A program made the position numbers and the translations under genes. This document shows, in pieces, positions 33,283-45,040 of a stretch of DNA of 64,000 bases (position 1 is its first letter; every line of letters begins with the position of its first letter). The notes beneath the pieces were generated by a model. That model was not told the DNA's origin, made no database searches, and worked only from the letters and a program-made list of their open reading frames with translations. Origin of the DNA: Aplectana chamaeleonis (lineage: Eukaryota; Nematoda; Chromadorea; Rhabditida; Cosmocercidae); the NCBI GenBank assembly GCA_029168955.1, contig JAPDOI010000380.1, positions 424,501-488,500 on the forward strand. Direction: 5' to 3'.

Positions 33283-33640
33283 AGGCAGCATACACGCTCA
33301 CAAACATGGTCGAGCTTTTGGCACGATTAAGTCCGCACGGGACCCAACATGTCGTCAACGACGTTTGAAGAGCTGAAAATCATCCAGGATGACAGTGTTT
33401 GAGCATCGCTGTCTCGCACGCCCGTATTTTCTCACCCCTCCGACTAACAGAATGAAAAGTTGAACTTGAGAAAACATGTCATAACTAAGAGCAGTAGCAC
33501 TGTCAATGGGAGTCTACGATAGAAACAGCTCAATTCACTTGAATATAACCTGTTGGATCACCGATGAGGTCCTCCATTTTCAAAAGCCAGCCGGTGTAGA
33601 GCGGCATTCTTGAGAATGGAGCTGAGCTGAAAAGGCGAGC

Positions 33641-34335
33641 TTGCAGAAAATCTCTGCTAGCAAACCCGAGGCCCACCAACACACCGCCATTGGAATCGTT
33701 GGTGGCCGGAAAACTTTTCCAATGTATGTGCGCCGACGTTCTGAAGGGGGGGGGGGCGCAAGTGGTATGAAGTACATCTTGGTATCAGTGGACCACTTTT
33801 CCAAGTGTTTGGGTGCGTACCCACTCAAAGACAAAACAGCTGAGTCAGTCGCAGAGGCTACTTTCCAACGGTGGGTGTGTGAAGGAGGCCGATGGCCAAA
33901 TCAGCTGCACACCGACCAAGGTACAGAGTTCGAGAACGAGTTGGCTAATCAGCTGGCCAAGGTGTTGGGGATAACACACACCGTGACTAAGGGCTACAAT
34001 TCAAGAGAGAATGAAACGGCCGATTTGCACGTTGCAGCGGATTTTGACGAGGAAGATAAGTTCCCAGGTTATTCGGATATGGTTTTGTCAATGCAGTGTT
34101 TGCGTATAAAATCACACCGCACTCTGCGACTGGTGAAAGCCCATTTTCCTTTTTTACGGCTTCGATGCCGTGGTACCGTTGAACCCGGTTCCAACGCCCA
34201 GTGTACGTTTGGGTCAATTTGATCTGGACGATTACAAGACAGAACTAATCCGTGGTAGGAAGCTGATCAGGGATGAACTGAACGCTCAATCGCAAAGGTA
34301 CAGGGAAAGAATGAAGGAATATTATGATGCTTAAA
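33641..34335 (+). pseudogene. Ty3/gypsy integrase remnant
   Basis: The DDE core of an LTR-retrotransposon integrase: KYILVSVDHFSKCLGAYPL (first D), QLHTDQGTEFENELANQL (second D) and TKGYNSRENETA with E at the third position. After 34030 the frame breaks twice: NAVFAYKITPHSATGESPF appears in another register, then SVRLGQFDLDDYKTELIRGR and RYRERMKEYYDA in a third. A short RVFMKLPREWAQKNF follows, like the end of a gypsy integrase. No RT, protease or LTR was seen, so this is a fragment. No envelope-like gene was recognised. Confidence 0.8.
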
Positions 34336-35160
34336 AAGGAGTGAACAAGTCGTTTCTGCAAGGTAGGAGAGAGTGTTCATGAAGCTGCCGAGAGAATGGG
34401 CGCAAAAGAACTTCCGCGGGATCAACGCCAATGCTGTTAGTGTTGCTTTCGCATTCTTCCGCAGCATCTGTACCCACATATCGCTCACGGCTGGACTCGT
34501 CCCGTTGAACATCAGATTCAATCACACCAATGTGCCCGGTTGGCCGCATGATATGAACCGCGTGTTGGAAAATGGCTGGGAGATCGCATGGACAGCAGAA
34601 ACTCAGGAGGTTGTGGCGACTAATGAGCATGCAGGGATTGTACTCGTGGTCCCTAAGGTGCTGAAAAGGCTGAAACAATGCCTGCATGGACCAAGGACAA
34701 CAATATTCGATTACAGAACGTTCCGCCCGCGATATTCGTCTCAATAACAACGAGCTCCTTGTGGACGGGGTTGCCGATGTGGTGATGGTGCTTCCACCAA
34801 GGGAGCTGACGGATGGATATTCGAGGATTCCTTTTGTTGCGGCGTTGTCGTAGTGGCTGGTGTGCGGAACTCATGTGTGGATGATAAATAGCCTACTATC
34901 AAGAGACGGTGGTAGCTGGATCCAAATGAACATCAAGGCCCACCACCACATGCTTGGGTATCTGAATCGGTACGAGGAGCTTCTGCAACATTGGCACGAT
35001 TTGGTTCCGGAAGACGTGGTAGTGCTGAAAGCTTCGAGGGCATGCCTGAAAGTGAGACTCATCGATGATCCACGAAGATGGTGGGAGGTACAGAAAACCC
35101 AAGTCTCAGCTGGCGCTCATGGAAAGGAAATGGAGGCGATGCAATAGCCAAGAACACTGA
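34336..35160 (+). other. Unidentified coding-like pieces after the integrase
   Basis: Plus frames 34373-34747 and about 34745-35147 (NNNELLVDGVADVVMVLPP; LQHWHDLVPEDVVVLKASRA) look coding and may be the rest of the same retroelement or another gene. One stop at 34850-34852 splits the second piece. No family recognised. Confidence 0.3.
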
Positions 35161-35439
35161 GGATGAAGAATCCGTCTGGAAGGCCGGCGGATCACGGCGC
35201 GAGACCGTTAGGAAGACCGGCTGTTCAAGATAGCCGATTCTCAAAAAGGTACTTGAAGCGGGTTGAGAAACGTCGTGAGCGCAGCAATTTGCGTATGATA
35301 GAGGAGATTCTCAGCTATATGAGTTTGTGATCTGAGTTCGGATCTGATTTGTTCGCCGAGCGTCTCCGAGGGAAGTATGCGACGCATTCCTGAGGCAGGA
35401 CTCACATGTGTGCACCATCGTCGGTTCAATTACCCAAGT

Positions 35440-35755
35440 TCGAAGTACTTGGACACGCCTAGCCGCTGGAGGCCCCGCCCAACCCCTGGCGGCCCAAATG
35501 TCGCTCAGCGAGCCGGCCGCGTAGCTTATCGGTTCGCCGGCCGCGTCACTTGTTGGTGTGGCAGCCGCGTCGCGTGTGGAGTCTAGGTTACGTGTGACAA
35601 CATTGCAAGTTACTCGCGATGTTGTGTAAGTTACGTGTGAAATTGAGGCAAGTTACGCGCGACTTTAATTGAAAATCACGGCAAGTTACACATAACATCG
35701 TTCCAAGGTACGCGTGAATTCAGAGTAAGTTGCGTGGAGTCATCACGCACGCAGG
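35440..35755. repeat. Degenerate tandem array (aagttacgcgtga type)
   Basis: Roughly 30 bp units with the core (c)aagtta(c)(g/a)(c/t)g(c/t)g(a)(c/a) recur from about 35585 to 35735, preceded by a GC-rich stretch of ggccgcgt units. Confidence 0.55.
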
Positions 35756-35759
35756 TAAC

Positions 35760-36830
35760 TTGTTCGGAAATTCCTGAGAAGATCGCAGCCTTTTGAGAGC
35801 GGTACTGGTACCGCTATCGAAGGGTTCGGCTGCCCGAGCACGAGCGACTACACGGCGTGGGCGCATGCCGAATGCTCTCGCAAGGGCGACAGGTGTGTGG
35901 CATGCCGAATTGGCGGTTGTCAAGAGTATGATGGTGACTTGGAAAATACTTTCCCAATGAAGAAAGCCCTAACCAGAGAGAAGCTCCAGGGTAAAAGTTC
36001 TTCTGAAAGTTGTGGCGGACGAATAGGCTAACATTTCTAAGGACCATATAGTGGAGCGAAAAATTCGGAAAACAGAGGAAGAAAATAGTGGGCAGATTCT
36101 CTTCAAGCGGCCACTAGGGATGTGCTTTTGGTTTTTCAGAAGCGAAAATCGGCTGATCACAACATCTAACACACATCTACCTCAATCTGTTTTGATTGAA
36201 TTAATATTGGGGAAATTTGTTTTCGAATTTTTTCGCCATACTTCACTCATTCATCCTCGAACTCCGGAGAATCGGAAAAAAGTTCTGCGCGATCAAGCGA
36301 AGCTTATTAGTTTTCGAAGAAGGACTAGCAGATGTATGAGGCAACCGATTGCCGCCTTCTGAAAACGAAAACTGCGGCCATGATTATATATTTTGAGAAA
36401 TGGTTCTCCGCTTTGCTCCTTACAATGACTTTCGCAAACGACTTTTATGTGTTCAAATAAGGTGCTTCCCTTTACTAGAGCAAAATAATGCAAAGTGAGA
36501 AGATGCTAACATTACAATATTTCTCAATGAACCCGAAATGCTACTACAAGCAGGTGGGAATACTATTTTGTTGAATAAAGTAAGGCAATTCTCATATACT
36601 GCAGTAATTCAAGGATAGGAATTGTAAATCCAATAAGATTGGAAAACGCAAGTTGAAATGTGAATGAGAAACATCGTGGATAAACAATCGAGTAAATGCA
36701 AAATAATTCTTTTCAGAAGATGCATTGTGGTTATCGAATTAGCAACTCCAGCGATTTTTCGTAGAATAGTATTTCCCAGCGTTGTCCTCTCGACCAGCTC
36801 TGCCCGATGGCTATGGCAGTTTTATTGTAA
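35760..36830. other. Spacer
   Basis: Short frames only, none recognisable; no clear repeats. Confidence 0.35.
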
Positions 36831-37082
36831 TTAAAGGCAGAAGTCGCAATGAAAAATGTTGTGGAGAAAAACATAAAAACCGACTTGATCCACAAATAGC
36901 TAAAAGGCCATAAAGATTGCGCGGTTGAAACAAGCCAAGAATAGAGTTATTAGGATTCTAAAATTTCAATTCGTGCGCACGTGCACACCTCCGCCAAAAA
37001 AGATAGCAGTCTCATGCTGAGCAGTCAAAATTCAATGAAGTCCGAAGCCAGAGATGAATTCAAATTTAGGTAATTAAAACAG
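36831..37082. mobile_element. Half of a TTAAAGGCAG-ended MITE, interrupted
   Basis: Starts ttaaaggcagaagtcgcaat and follows the 17373-18425 element for about 250 bp, then stops where the next MITE begins. Confidence 0.65.
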
Positions 37083-37804
37083 TTAAAGGCAGTGGTCGCG
37101 ATCAAATGTGATTGTCTTCTCTTCCTTTCTGAACCCTTCTCCGAGTTTCGAGTAGTAGGAACTAAGAAAAAATCGCGGAAAAACCGCTGTTTTGGGCCAA
37201 ATTTGAAGCCTGAACTTTCTTGTCCTTTGATGGTGGATAGGCCCACTTCACATCATCTGCCTCGATGACCTCTAATATCGCGAACATCAGCTGGCTTGAA
37301 ATTGAATTTCAATCAATGAACCTACGAATTTAAGTACACATCTAGTCGAAAACATTGACTGGAGTGCTTTCTTTCATTGCTCAACTGTTTTTATTAGGTA
37401 AATTTGCGTTTATTTCTTCCTCTGAGTGTCGATGATTTTTGACTGCTCGGCATGAGACTGCTATCGTTTTGGGCAGCGCTGTGCACGTGTGCACGAACAG
37501 GCATCTTTGGGACTTAGAAACTCTAATTCTAGCCCGTTTTTCACCGCGCTACCTCCATAGTTTTTCTTGATTGAATTCCAATTTCAAGATAGCTAACAAT
37601 CTTGATATTAGAGATCATCGATGCCGATTATGTGGAGTGGGCTCGTCCATCATTAAAAGACAGGAAAGTTCAGGCTTGAAATTTGGCCCAGAACAGAGTT
37701 TTTTTCGCAGTTTTTCCTTACAGGTCCTACTACTCTGAATCTCCAGAAAAAGGTTCAAACAGGAAACGATAGCAGGCAGAACCTATCGCGACCACTGCCC
37801 TTAA
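37083..37804. mobile_element. MITE with TTAAAGGCAGTGG ends, copy 2
   Basis: ttaaaggcagtggtcgcgat at the left, inverted against tcgcgaccactgcccttaa at the right. Inserted in or beside the half element at 36831. Confidence 0.75.
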
Positions 37805-38292
37805 AGGCACAGTACATCCTCGGACATGGATTTTGTGATTTTTGTTTGATTGTGTAGGAGACCCCTTCTGTATAATACGTGTCAAATGCTACATCTCGAT
37901 TCCTTCAAATAAGCGAGATATAAGCGACCACCACAGGCCCGACCCCCTTCGCTCACCACCACAGGCCCGGCCCCCTACCAGATTTAAGAACTCGATAGCG
38001 GCTGAATGGATGGATGAATTCTCAACATATCGTCGTTATTCAGTCCATTTCCGGTCTATCTTCTCATCCTGTTTTGCTCGCGTGCATTGATTGCGAATGA
38101 AGAAAAATACAGGCCTGAGACAACTCGTCCGCGAAATTTTCGCCCTCAAAATGCAGGCATTTTCAAGGAGCCATATCTCCGTTCGTAGGGGGTCTTCGAT
38201 GGTTTCAGAGGTACCACTTTGATCAGAGAGTGGCTCTCTCCAAGATAAGCATGGAATCTGAAAAATAATTTTTGGCTGTCCTGTGCCTTTAA
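37802..38292. mobile_element. MITE with TTAAAGGCAC ends, copy 3
   Basis: Begins ttaaaggcacagtacatc, overlapping the last TTAA of the preceding MITE, and ends ctgtcctgtgcctttaa. Confidence 0.75.
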
Positions 38293-39060
38293 ATGTGTTT
38301 CGAGCATATGAATTGACTCCAGCAGCTCCGACTAAGAAGTTGAAGGTAGTTTCGATTGGTTTTTCTTTTTTTTTTTGAAATATCGGAAGGGCAGTAGGGG
38401 ATACCCAACAAAAAGTAATGTTACTCTATCCATCCCCCACAACTCTCAGAAGGACTTTTTTCAAGACGTTTTTATCCCGTTGGGTCTTCCCTTATAAGTG
38501 TTAAATGGAGTTAAAAACGTTCTGTTGAGGAAAGAAGCGATATCGAGTTGACGAAATCCTCTCAAAACTCCAGGAGAGCCCAAGAGCGGTTGAAGTAGTA
38601 ACCCACTCAGTAATAGTAATAATAGTTCAGGAATTCAGACAATTCCGGTCCAAGCCTTGTTCGAGGAGTATTTGGGGGCGCTGAAAACGAATGTGAAAAA
38701 GATTACGGTAGGTAAAATACCACAGCCTTCTGAAAAACTTCCAATTAAGTTTATGATCTTGTAGGATGCACTCAAGTAGCACTCTCGAAAGGTTTTAAAC
38801 TGAAAATGGTTCAAGTTCTGCGATCCGAAAAAATAACCTATTTGCCATTCTTGATTGCATGCCTTCATAGGGCCATTTGTGATTGTATGTCTTTATGTAT
38901 TGTAATTGTCACAATATTTGAGTTCCATTCGATCTTTCTGTCGTAAATTGTCACGACATTTCAGTTCCACTGGATCTTTCTACCTTTTTTTTCATGTTGG
39001 TATAGCCTATCAAGTGTAATGTAGTGTTACTTCCGTAAATCTCTCACTAATCTTTGCCAG
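38293..39060. other. Spacer with one exon-like piece
   Basis: At 38638-38707 a plus segment between an acceptor (ggaattcag) and a donor (gtaggt) reads IPVQALFEEYLGALKTNVKK. It is too short to identify. Elsewhere nothing. Confidence 0.25.
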
Positions 39061-39639
39061 GAATCATTGAATCATCAAATTGAACCTTCAAAAGTTTCGC
39101 CTGTCATTCTCAGCGGAGCTGGATGGCTGCCAGCCGGTGGGTTCGCAAAGGACTCGCACCGCTCCTTTGTTCTTTCTCGGAGCGCACTTCCCTCCAGAAG
39201 TCACCCTTGGACGTGCACAACCCCATGACCGCGGTATCAAGCAATCCCCTCTTCGCTCTGCCCGCTATTTGTCTTTCGTCTGCGGCGGTGAGCGAAGCCA
39301 CCACCCGTTTCTTGCAATCAGCCACCTCACGAAAGAACGCTCACTCTCAGACACAGGAGCGGACTTATCGCGACGCACAATAGGAACAATCGCGTGATCA
39401 ACGGCGATCAAACCGGTATTCGAGGGCGATCAAACCGGCAATTGGAGCGATCAGCCCGTCTTCAGAGCGCGGTCAACACTAAAAGAGCAGGCGATCAGTA
39501 CATTTTCATCATAATAGGACATACCGCGCACAAACCTTCAGGACGTAGCCGTAGGCCTGCGTGCTGTCAACCCTACAGGGCCAAACAAGTTTTTTCCACG
39601 GGTGGCCCTCGAAAGTAAACAGTATGGGGTTCTATGGAG

Positions 39640-39862
39640 CGCCCATAGCCACAAATACAAAAGATCACCGTCGCTAGGGGAGGTGCGGCTAAAAATTTAT
39701 TATTGATTGTATCTTCAGCTACCGCGGCTATCTACAGCTCAATAGAGCGAGGCATGTATAGATAGCCACAATCGTCAAGGATACAATCATTATATCATTC
39801 TCAACAGTACCTCCCGTAACAACAGAGGTCGCTTGTTATTCTTAACTATGGGCGCTCACTTA
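39640..39862. mobile_element. Small hairpin element
   Basis: gcgcccatag at 39651 pairs with ctatgggcgc at 39847. An inner pair is gattgtatc / gatacaatc with ggctatctac / gtatagatagcc. Confidence 0.55.
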
Positions 39863-40287
39863 GAGGTCACCCAAGAATGACTTGGATGGCCTACAATACC
39901 GGAAATCGGTCTACAAATCGAGACAAGACTCAATCTTCACTCGCTACGGGCCGGATTCATACTTAATGCGACGGATTAAGAGAAGCTGTGCTTACAATCC
40001 TTATCGATCAAAAATCTATATGCATTCATGGACGATTGAAATAAACTCTGCATCGCGTCTTCGGTGAATATGGTTCCAGGCCATTTTCACTAATTCTCAG
40101 TCTTAACATCAAAACAGATATAATTTTATTTTCGTTCGCACTTTGAACAAATCGCAAAGACACATAAATGTAGTGGACGCACAGTTATGTGAATCGTTAA
40201 AGAAAAATTCGAATAATGCCTAGTGGGTACTGGATATTTAATACTACAGTGGATAATGGATACATAGAGTTAACGTAATAAATTCAA

Positions 40288-40420
40288 TCTGAGGAATGGA
40301 CGGGGCTGCGACGGTAGATCGCCGCGCGCGAATTGAAATCCCGTTGGCCAAAGAGGCCGCCAACACCGCACAACCAGCCGCCTGATCCATGCGTCAGACT
40401 AAATCGAGTACCGAAACCAT
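40288..40420 (-). repeat. Dispersed short repeat, copy 3
   Basis: Complement of the GATCTACCGTCGCAGCCCCG family, inside the 2.9 kb element. Confidence 0.75.
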
Positions 40421-41282
40421 ACATGTACCGAACAGACACGCATTGTGTGCATCTTCAGAGAAAAATGCAAACAATTCTTAGAGAAGTAGACTCGAGATGT
40501 GGAAGGATCATAAACGGAATGCAAACAAATTCCAGGACCCGCAAATGAATGAGCATACAAGAGCATGATAGAAGAGACATTGCGCACCAAAACAACAGTA
40601 CAACAGAAAACAAAAATTTAACACTAACAGAAATGGCAAAACATTCGAGCATTCCGAAATAGATTATCAAATATAAAGCACAGCTCGTGCATGGAGTTGC
40701 TTATGGGATACATACAAAACTATAAGACAGATGCGAACATCTCATCTCCAAAGGTTATTAAACAAGCGGGACTTGGATTAACTCTGAATTTTTTCATGGA
40801 CAACTGTGTCTCGGAAACGTGATATATCTTCGAGCCGGGTCAATCAGGCCGTTGTGTAGGACCAAAACGGAGGTACGATACTGTTGGTGCCCGAAATTTC
40901 AGAAAATTTTTACGACTGCATCACAAATCCTTGTTGAGTAACAGAATTGTAACGATCCCCACTGGGAAATTTCATAACAGGGTTTTCTTTCATTAAAAAA
41001 AACCGTTTGAAAATCTCTCTTCAGCTTCCTTTTTTCCACGTCTGTCTGACGTGGCTTGTGTAATACACAAATGTCGAAAATGCTGGACGTCTAAAAGGGT
41101 TTAAGTCCCGTAACTTCTTAGGTTGATCATTTCTTTTAGCCCTTTCACTGTCAAAATTTCTCTAAAAATAAGCATTCGGCTCCCACTCTGACATCCCACT
41201 GAAACAGATGTAGGCGGGCTCTAATTCCTACGCCGCAATGCGACCGCGGCGCGGAATGAGCCACAGCTCAAGGCCACGTAGT

Positions 41283-41765
41283 ATTCTTCGCCATTGGCAA
41301 CAGCTGCGGTGGTCCCACCACGACTGGCAACGAAAAAAGTTTAGAAAGTTCAAAGGACGCAATATGCAACAGCTACGGAGGTCTCACCACGATTGGTAAC
41401 AGAGAAACTTTAAAGGACACAATATGCAACTACTACGATGGTCCCACTACTATTCGCAACCGAGAAACTTTAAAGGACGCAATTCGCAACTATTTTGGTG
41501 TTCCCACCACGATTCGTGACGGAGAAGCTTGAAAGGGCCCAATACGCAACAAATGAGGTGGTCCCACCACGATCCGAAAAGAAGAAGGCTCAAAGGATTC
41601 AATATGCAACACCCACGGTGGTCCCACCACGATTTATCCCTGAGAAACTTTGAATGACGCAATATGCAACGGCTGTGGTGGTCCCACCACGACTCGCAAC
41701 GGGGAAACTTCAAAGGAAGCAATACAGAACAGCTATGGTGTTCCCACGATTCGTCAGCGAGAAAT
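41283..41765. repeat. 60 bp minisatellite
   Basis: Eight diverged 60 bp units (ggtcccaccacgattcgcaa... gaaactttaaaggacgcaat). The period is a multiple of three, so a 181-codon minus frame (41450-41995) stays open with a 20-residue repeat SWWDH..C.L.PLKFLR.E. It is probably not a real gene. Confidence 0.85.
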
Positions 41766-42330
41766 TTATGGAAAATCAGAAAGAACAACAATGTTGTTGT
41801 TGTTCCTTCCGAGAACAAACAACAAAAACAACATCCATAAATGAATACGAGATCAACATGAACCAATAAGAAAGAACCGTGATGAAGTACAGATAGATAC
41901 AAAACAATGGACTCCACCATGAAGAAGCGCGCAAATTTGAATTTCAGCTTTGCGCGTGAACTGAGACGCAAATCGGCCCAGAACACACCACACACACACC
42001 ACCCACGGTTGAACGCGGTCAGTCCGATTTTTGTGCGACATCAGTCCTATTACTGAGTTTGCGCGCGATCCGACCGGATGGCGAAGCGGTTGTATCGCGA
42101 GCACCGGAATGCAATCGCTCTGACCGCGAGTTTATTCGCGGTAAGTCCTAATTGGGCTTTCGATCGCGGTCAAAACGAATCCTGTGCGCGGTAAGTACTA
42201 TTCGGCAAGTTCTGTGCGCGGTAAGTCCGCCCTTATGTCTGAGCTGCTGCTAGGTGCCTGACTACTACAGTCATCAACTTGAGGATCGCCTGTGCATTTC
42301 TATGCCGGCGTGTTCTTATTGATAGCTGAG

Positions 42331-43420
42331 ATGGGATTGCTGCAGTCACCACGCAAAGACAGCCGGTATCTGCCACCTTCCGGGGTGTTCGCTACTGGTC
42401 ATGTAATTAGCCGTTATGTCTTACTTTTGTGCGTTCTATCCACTTTTCACTTTTCTTTTCACATTTTAATTTTTTTGTCACCTGTTTTTACTTTTGTCAT
42501 GACCTAATCCTCATTTTGTCATGACCTAATCTACATTCTCATGAAGAGGGCTCGAAAATCAATTTTATCGCGAATCCTGCCTTTAAAGCAGTTTTAGAAT
42601 CTGGTCGCTAACAAAAAATAGATTCTAGTATTTGGATTACGTGCTCAGTCTATGAACCATAAGTTAGTAAGAAGCGAGGAAAAGTAAAATATTACAAGAG
42701 TGGCAAGAGCAAAAAAGTAAATTAGGGTGAGAAATTCATATCATGTCGAGTGTTTCCAATTTTCGTGTTGGAAAATCTCCCCGAATCGGAGAGAACTACT
42801 CTGAAATTCTTCGTAACGAGGAAAAAACGTTATCGCCCAACGCTTAAAAATATAAGGCGAGCGGAAGTGTGCAGGGTTCGTAACCTCGGCGCGCCAAGAA
42901 GGTGTCTGGTTAGCGTTTCTCCGCACTCCCTCGAGTCACTTTTAACCTGCCTTGGGAAGGGAGGGGCAGGCCGGAGGTTGATTATGGCCTTCACCCCATT
43001 TTTCTTTTGCAAGTGCTCTATGAACAGGTCAAAGAAAAGTTTTGGAAGAACGCAGATTAATTCGCGTCGTAGTTGCTAAAAGCGGAGAGACTCCCGAGAA
43101 CGTTTTTGTCGAGTTTGTTGTCTGTATGGGCATGATAATAGTCAGCGTAGTTACAGATATAGCAACCAAAATAGTGGCAACCGAGCTGCTTCTGAACGTG
43201 TAGGTCATGATGGTCTCGCAGGATATCAGGGATAAACGAGGGTTGGACGGTACGAAAAACACGGACGCAAACCAACTTCTGTAGTTGAACATTTCCTCCG
43301 CGACATGGACCCCGTATTGCCCTGCAGTCACTCCCTGGTATACCGTGCACGATTCGGACAAGTGTGGCACACTTCAGACGCGTTCGTCAGTTAATACCCA
43401 AGAGCCTCAAAATTACATAC
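42331..43420. other. Spacer, partly MITE-derived
   Basis: 42430-42590 ends in atcctgcctttaaa and looks like one half of the 62421-62872 MITE family. Overlapping frames at 42750-43370 match nothing known to me. Confidence 0.3.
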
Positions 43421-43709
43421 ATTTTTTGACATGGACCGTGTATACATTGCGAAGATGGCTTCAGCATAATGCTTGTTCACTTCGCTGTAACAAAGTTCAC
43501 TTCTATTCTGCGGAACAGTTTTTCTCATACTGTGAGCGAATTCCTGAAAGTTATTGCACAGTCGCGAACCTCTTTGCAGGAGAAAAACTCTTACCTGCAC
43601 CAGTTTACGATATTTCTCCTCCAGTAACGGTATCCACGACAGAATATATTGTGTTATCACATAGTTCGTTAATGTTCGCGGAGAGGTTTCGGAGAGCAGC
43701 TTGCTCAGC
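43421..43709 (-). CDS. Neprilysin-like exon with RTLTNYV motif
   Basis: The minus strand carries 96 open codons (plus one base) between an acceptor (ttcaaccag, next to 43709) and a consensus donor (gtatgt, next to 43421). The peptide opens LSKLLSETSPRTLTNYV and continues ILSWIPLLEEKYRKL. M13_N proteins have RTLANY(L/V).W followed by a helix ending in .FR.L, then a cysteine about 15 residues on; a cysteine is present (LCNNF). The segment ends YAEAIFAMYTRSMSKN, like the family's 'A.GALYVR..F'. A plus-strand frame (43285-43791) overlaps it but shows no known family. The 1-base overhang does not match phase 0 of the 55.2 kb exon, so a boundary is misplaced, a small exon is missing, or the gene is damaged. 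Confidence 0.6.
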
Positions 43710-43939
43710 CTGGTTGAAAAGAGCAAAGGTCTTCCTTTCAAAAATACAGGTATGTATCTACGAAAATATCGCAGTGTATCCAGCAATTTAGTAATAGATA
43801 CTTGTGTGCCACAAAACCATAACGGCTACGCAATCTTCGCAAAGGTGGTAAAGCTTCACTCCTGCGTTACCTGTCCACCAGTTGGTCACTGACACTGTCG
43901 AGAGAGCGCCAGTAACGTCTACATTCGTCGTTATCGCGC

Positions 43940-44170
43940 GCTATAGTTCAGTAATAGGCATCAACCCGATTCGAGCCATAGCTGGCCAGCAGAACTTGCT
44001 CAGTCTAGGAACGCGAAGGCTCTCATTTCTTTAGTCAGGGCTTTTGGTGGAGAAATGCGACCATCGCGTTGGAGTACGGCCAGTAATGCGCTAGAGGCCA
44101 GCTGTACGCAATCGTCTCCAGCTCTTGTCCAGCGGTTATCCTCAAGACGCATCACGCGTCCGGCTTACCT
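43940..44170 (-). pseudogene. RTE LINE 3' tail fragment
   Basis: Minus frames read EDNRWTRAGDD in one register and GRTPTRWSHFSTKSPD then ESLRVPRLSKFCWPAMARI in the next. These match the conserved end of RTE ORFs (DNRWT.., GRPPTRW..F, RVPR....W..LAR). One frameshift and one stop. Confidence 0.65.
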
Positions 44171-45040
44171 GATTTCCAACGACTTAGCATATTGGACCGC
44201 GCCGTTGACCTGCTTCCGCCTGCGTAGATAGGAAGTCCCAGTTCCTCCTCTCAAGAGAAATGTGACACCCTAACCGTCCTCCTGTCTATTTCGCGCTAAA
44301 CAACGGTTTTAAAAGCTTCCCGCTCCCCAAGTCGCTCGTTTTCCCAACGGGCGCGTCCAGAACATAGGAACACTCCTCTACACTGCTTATCCCCTTCAAG
44401 AGGGCGTACGCTTTTTTGGACGCTATTCTGCTTGTGATGGCTGTCACAGTTGTTTTCGATTGAAAACTTAAGACGGAAAAGTATTGCGAACAATGCATTT
44501 GGCTACTATTCCACATCAACGTTTTAGCGCCGTCTCATCGATTCGCTAGCTCAGTCAGTGGTTGGACTTGTTAACGGTAACACTCCGTGTGTTTTCTTGC
44601 AGTTAGCATGGCTATTGGGAGCCTTCCCTTTCCGTCCTTCCAGCATCATCGGGTTCTTTAATTCTGTTTCCGTTTCCGCTTTTATGCCGTGCCGGGAAAA
44701 GGCGATAGTTTCGGTGCGTCAAGCCATGAGCAACGCAAACGAAAAAGGGAGGCGCGAAGGTCATCATAAGGCAGAGCATTGTCTGCACCACACTGCAGCC
44801 AGCAGAGTGGCGTTGTCCAATAGTGGTGCCTACTAAGCACTGCTTAGCCTTTCCCTCTGAATGGCCCTTTTTACTGTATGGTGCATTGAAACGGTCACCT
44901 TAGTGATAAGCGCTCAGCCGTGATATGTTTCGTATGAAGGGCGGCTCCTCTAAGCACCTGGCGAAGCCCATATGCAGCTGGCAGAGATTGTACTGATACT
45001 TTGCGTTTTGTGCGTTAGCGCAAACCATATGTTACAGCAT
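44171..45040. other. Spacer
   Basis: Short overlapping frames; no family recognised. Confidence 0.35.

Larger units (their letters stand above)
39346..42243. mobile_element. 2.9 kb terminal-inverted-repeat element inside repeat X
   Basis: Left ctcagacacaggagcggact and right agtccgcccttatgtctgag are inverted. Behind them are arms of 120-200 bp built of short gcgatcaaaccgg / cgcggtaagtc-type units. The interior has a hairpin MITE (39640-39862), the dispersed repeat (40288-40420) and a 60 bp minisatellite (41283-41765), but no transposase. CT on each side may be the target duplication. Confidence 0.75.
39061..42330 (+). repeat. Repeat 'X', copy 1, split by a 2.9 kb insertion
   Basis: 39061-39345 and 42244-42330 together match 47740-48180 (minus strand), which is uninterrupted. 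Shared blocks include aagtttcgcctgtcattctc-type sequence, gagctggatggctgcc, gcaatcagccacct and cctgtgcatttctatgccgg. Short frames inside (SPLDV.(N/D)PMTAV) are common to both copies, but no family was identified. Confidence 0.75.

Noticed and set aside
34336..35160. Envelope-like gene of the gypsy remnant
   Set aside because: No signal peptide, furin site or transmembrane segment visible; left as unidentified.
41450..41995. 181-codon minus frame
   Set aside because: Explained by the 60 bp minisatellite with period divisible by three.
43285..43791. 168-codon plus frame
   Set aside because: Antisense to the neprilysin-like exon, which has the family motifs and splice sites; the plus frame matches nothing.
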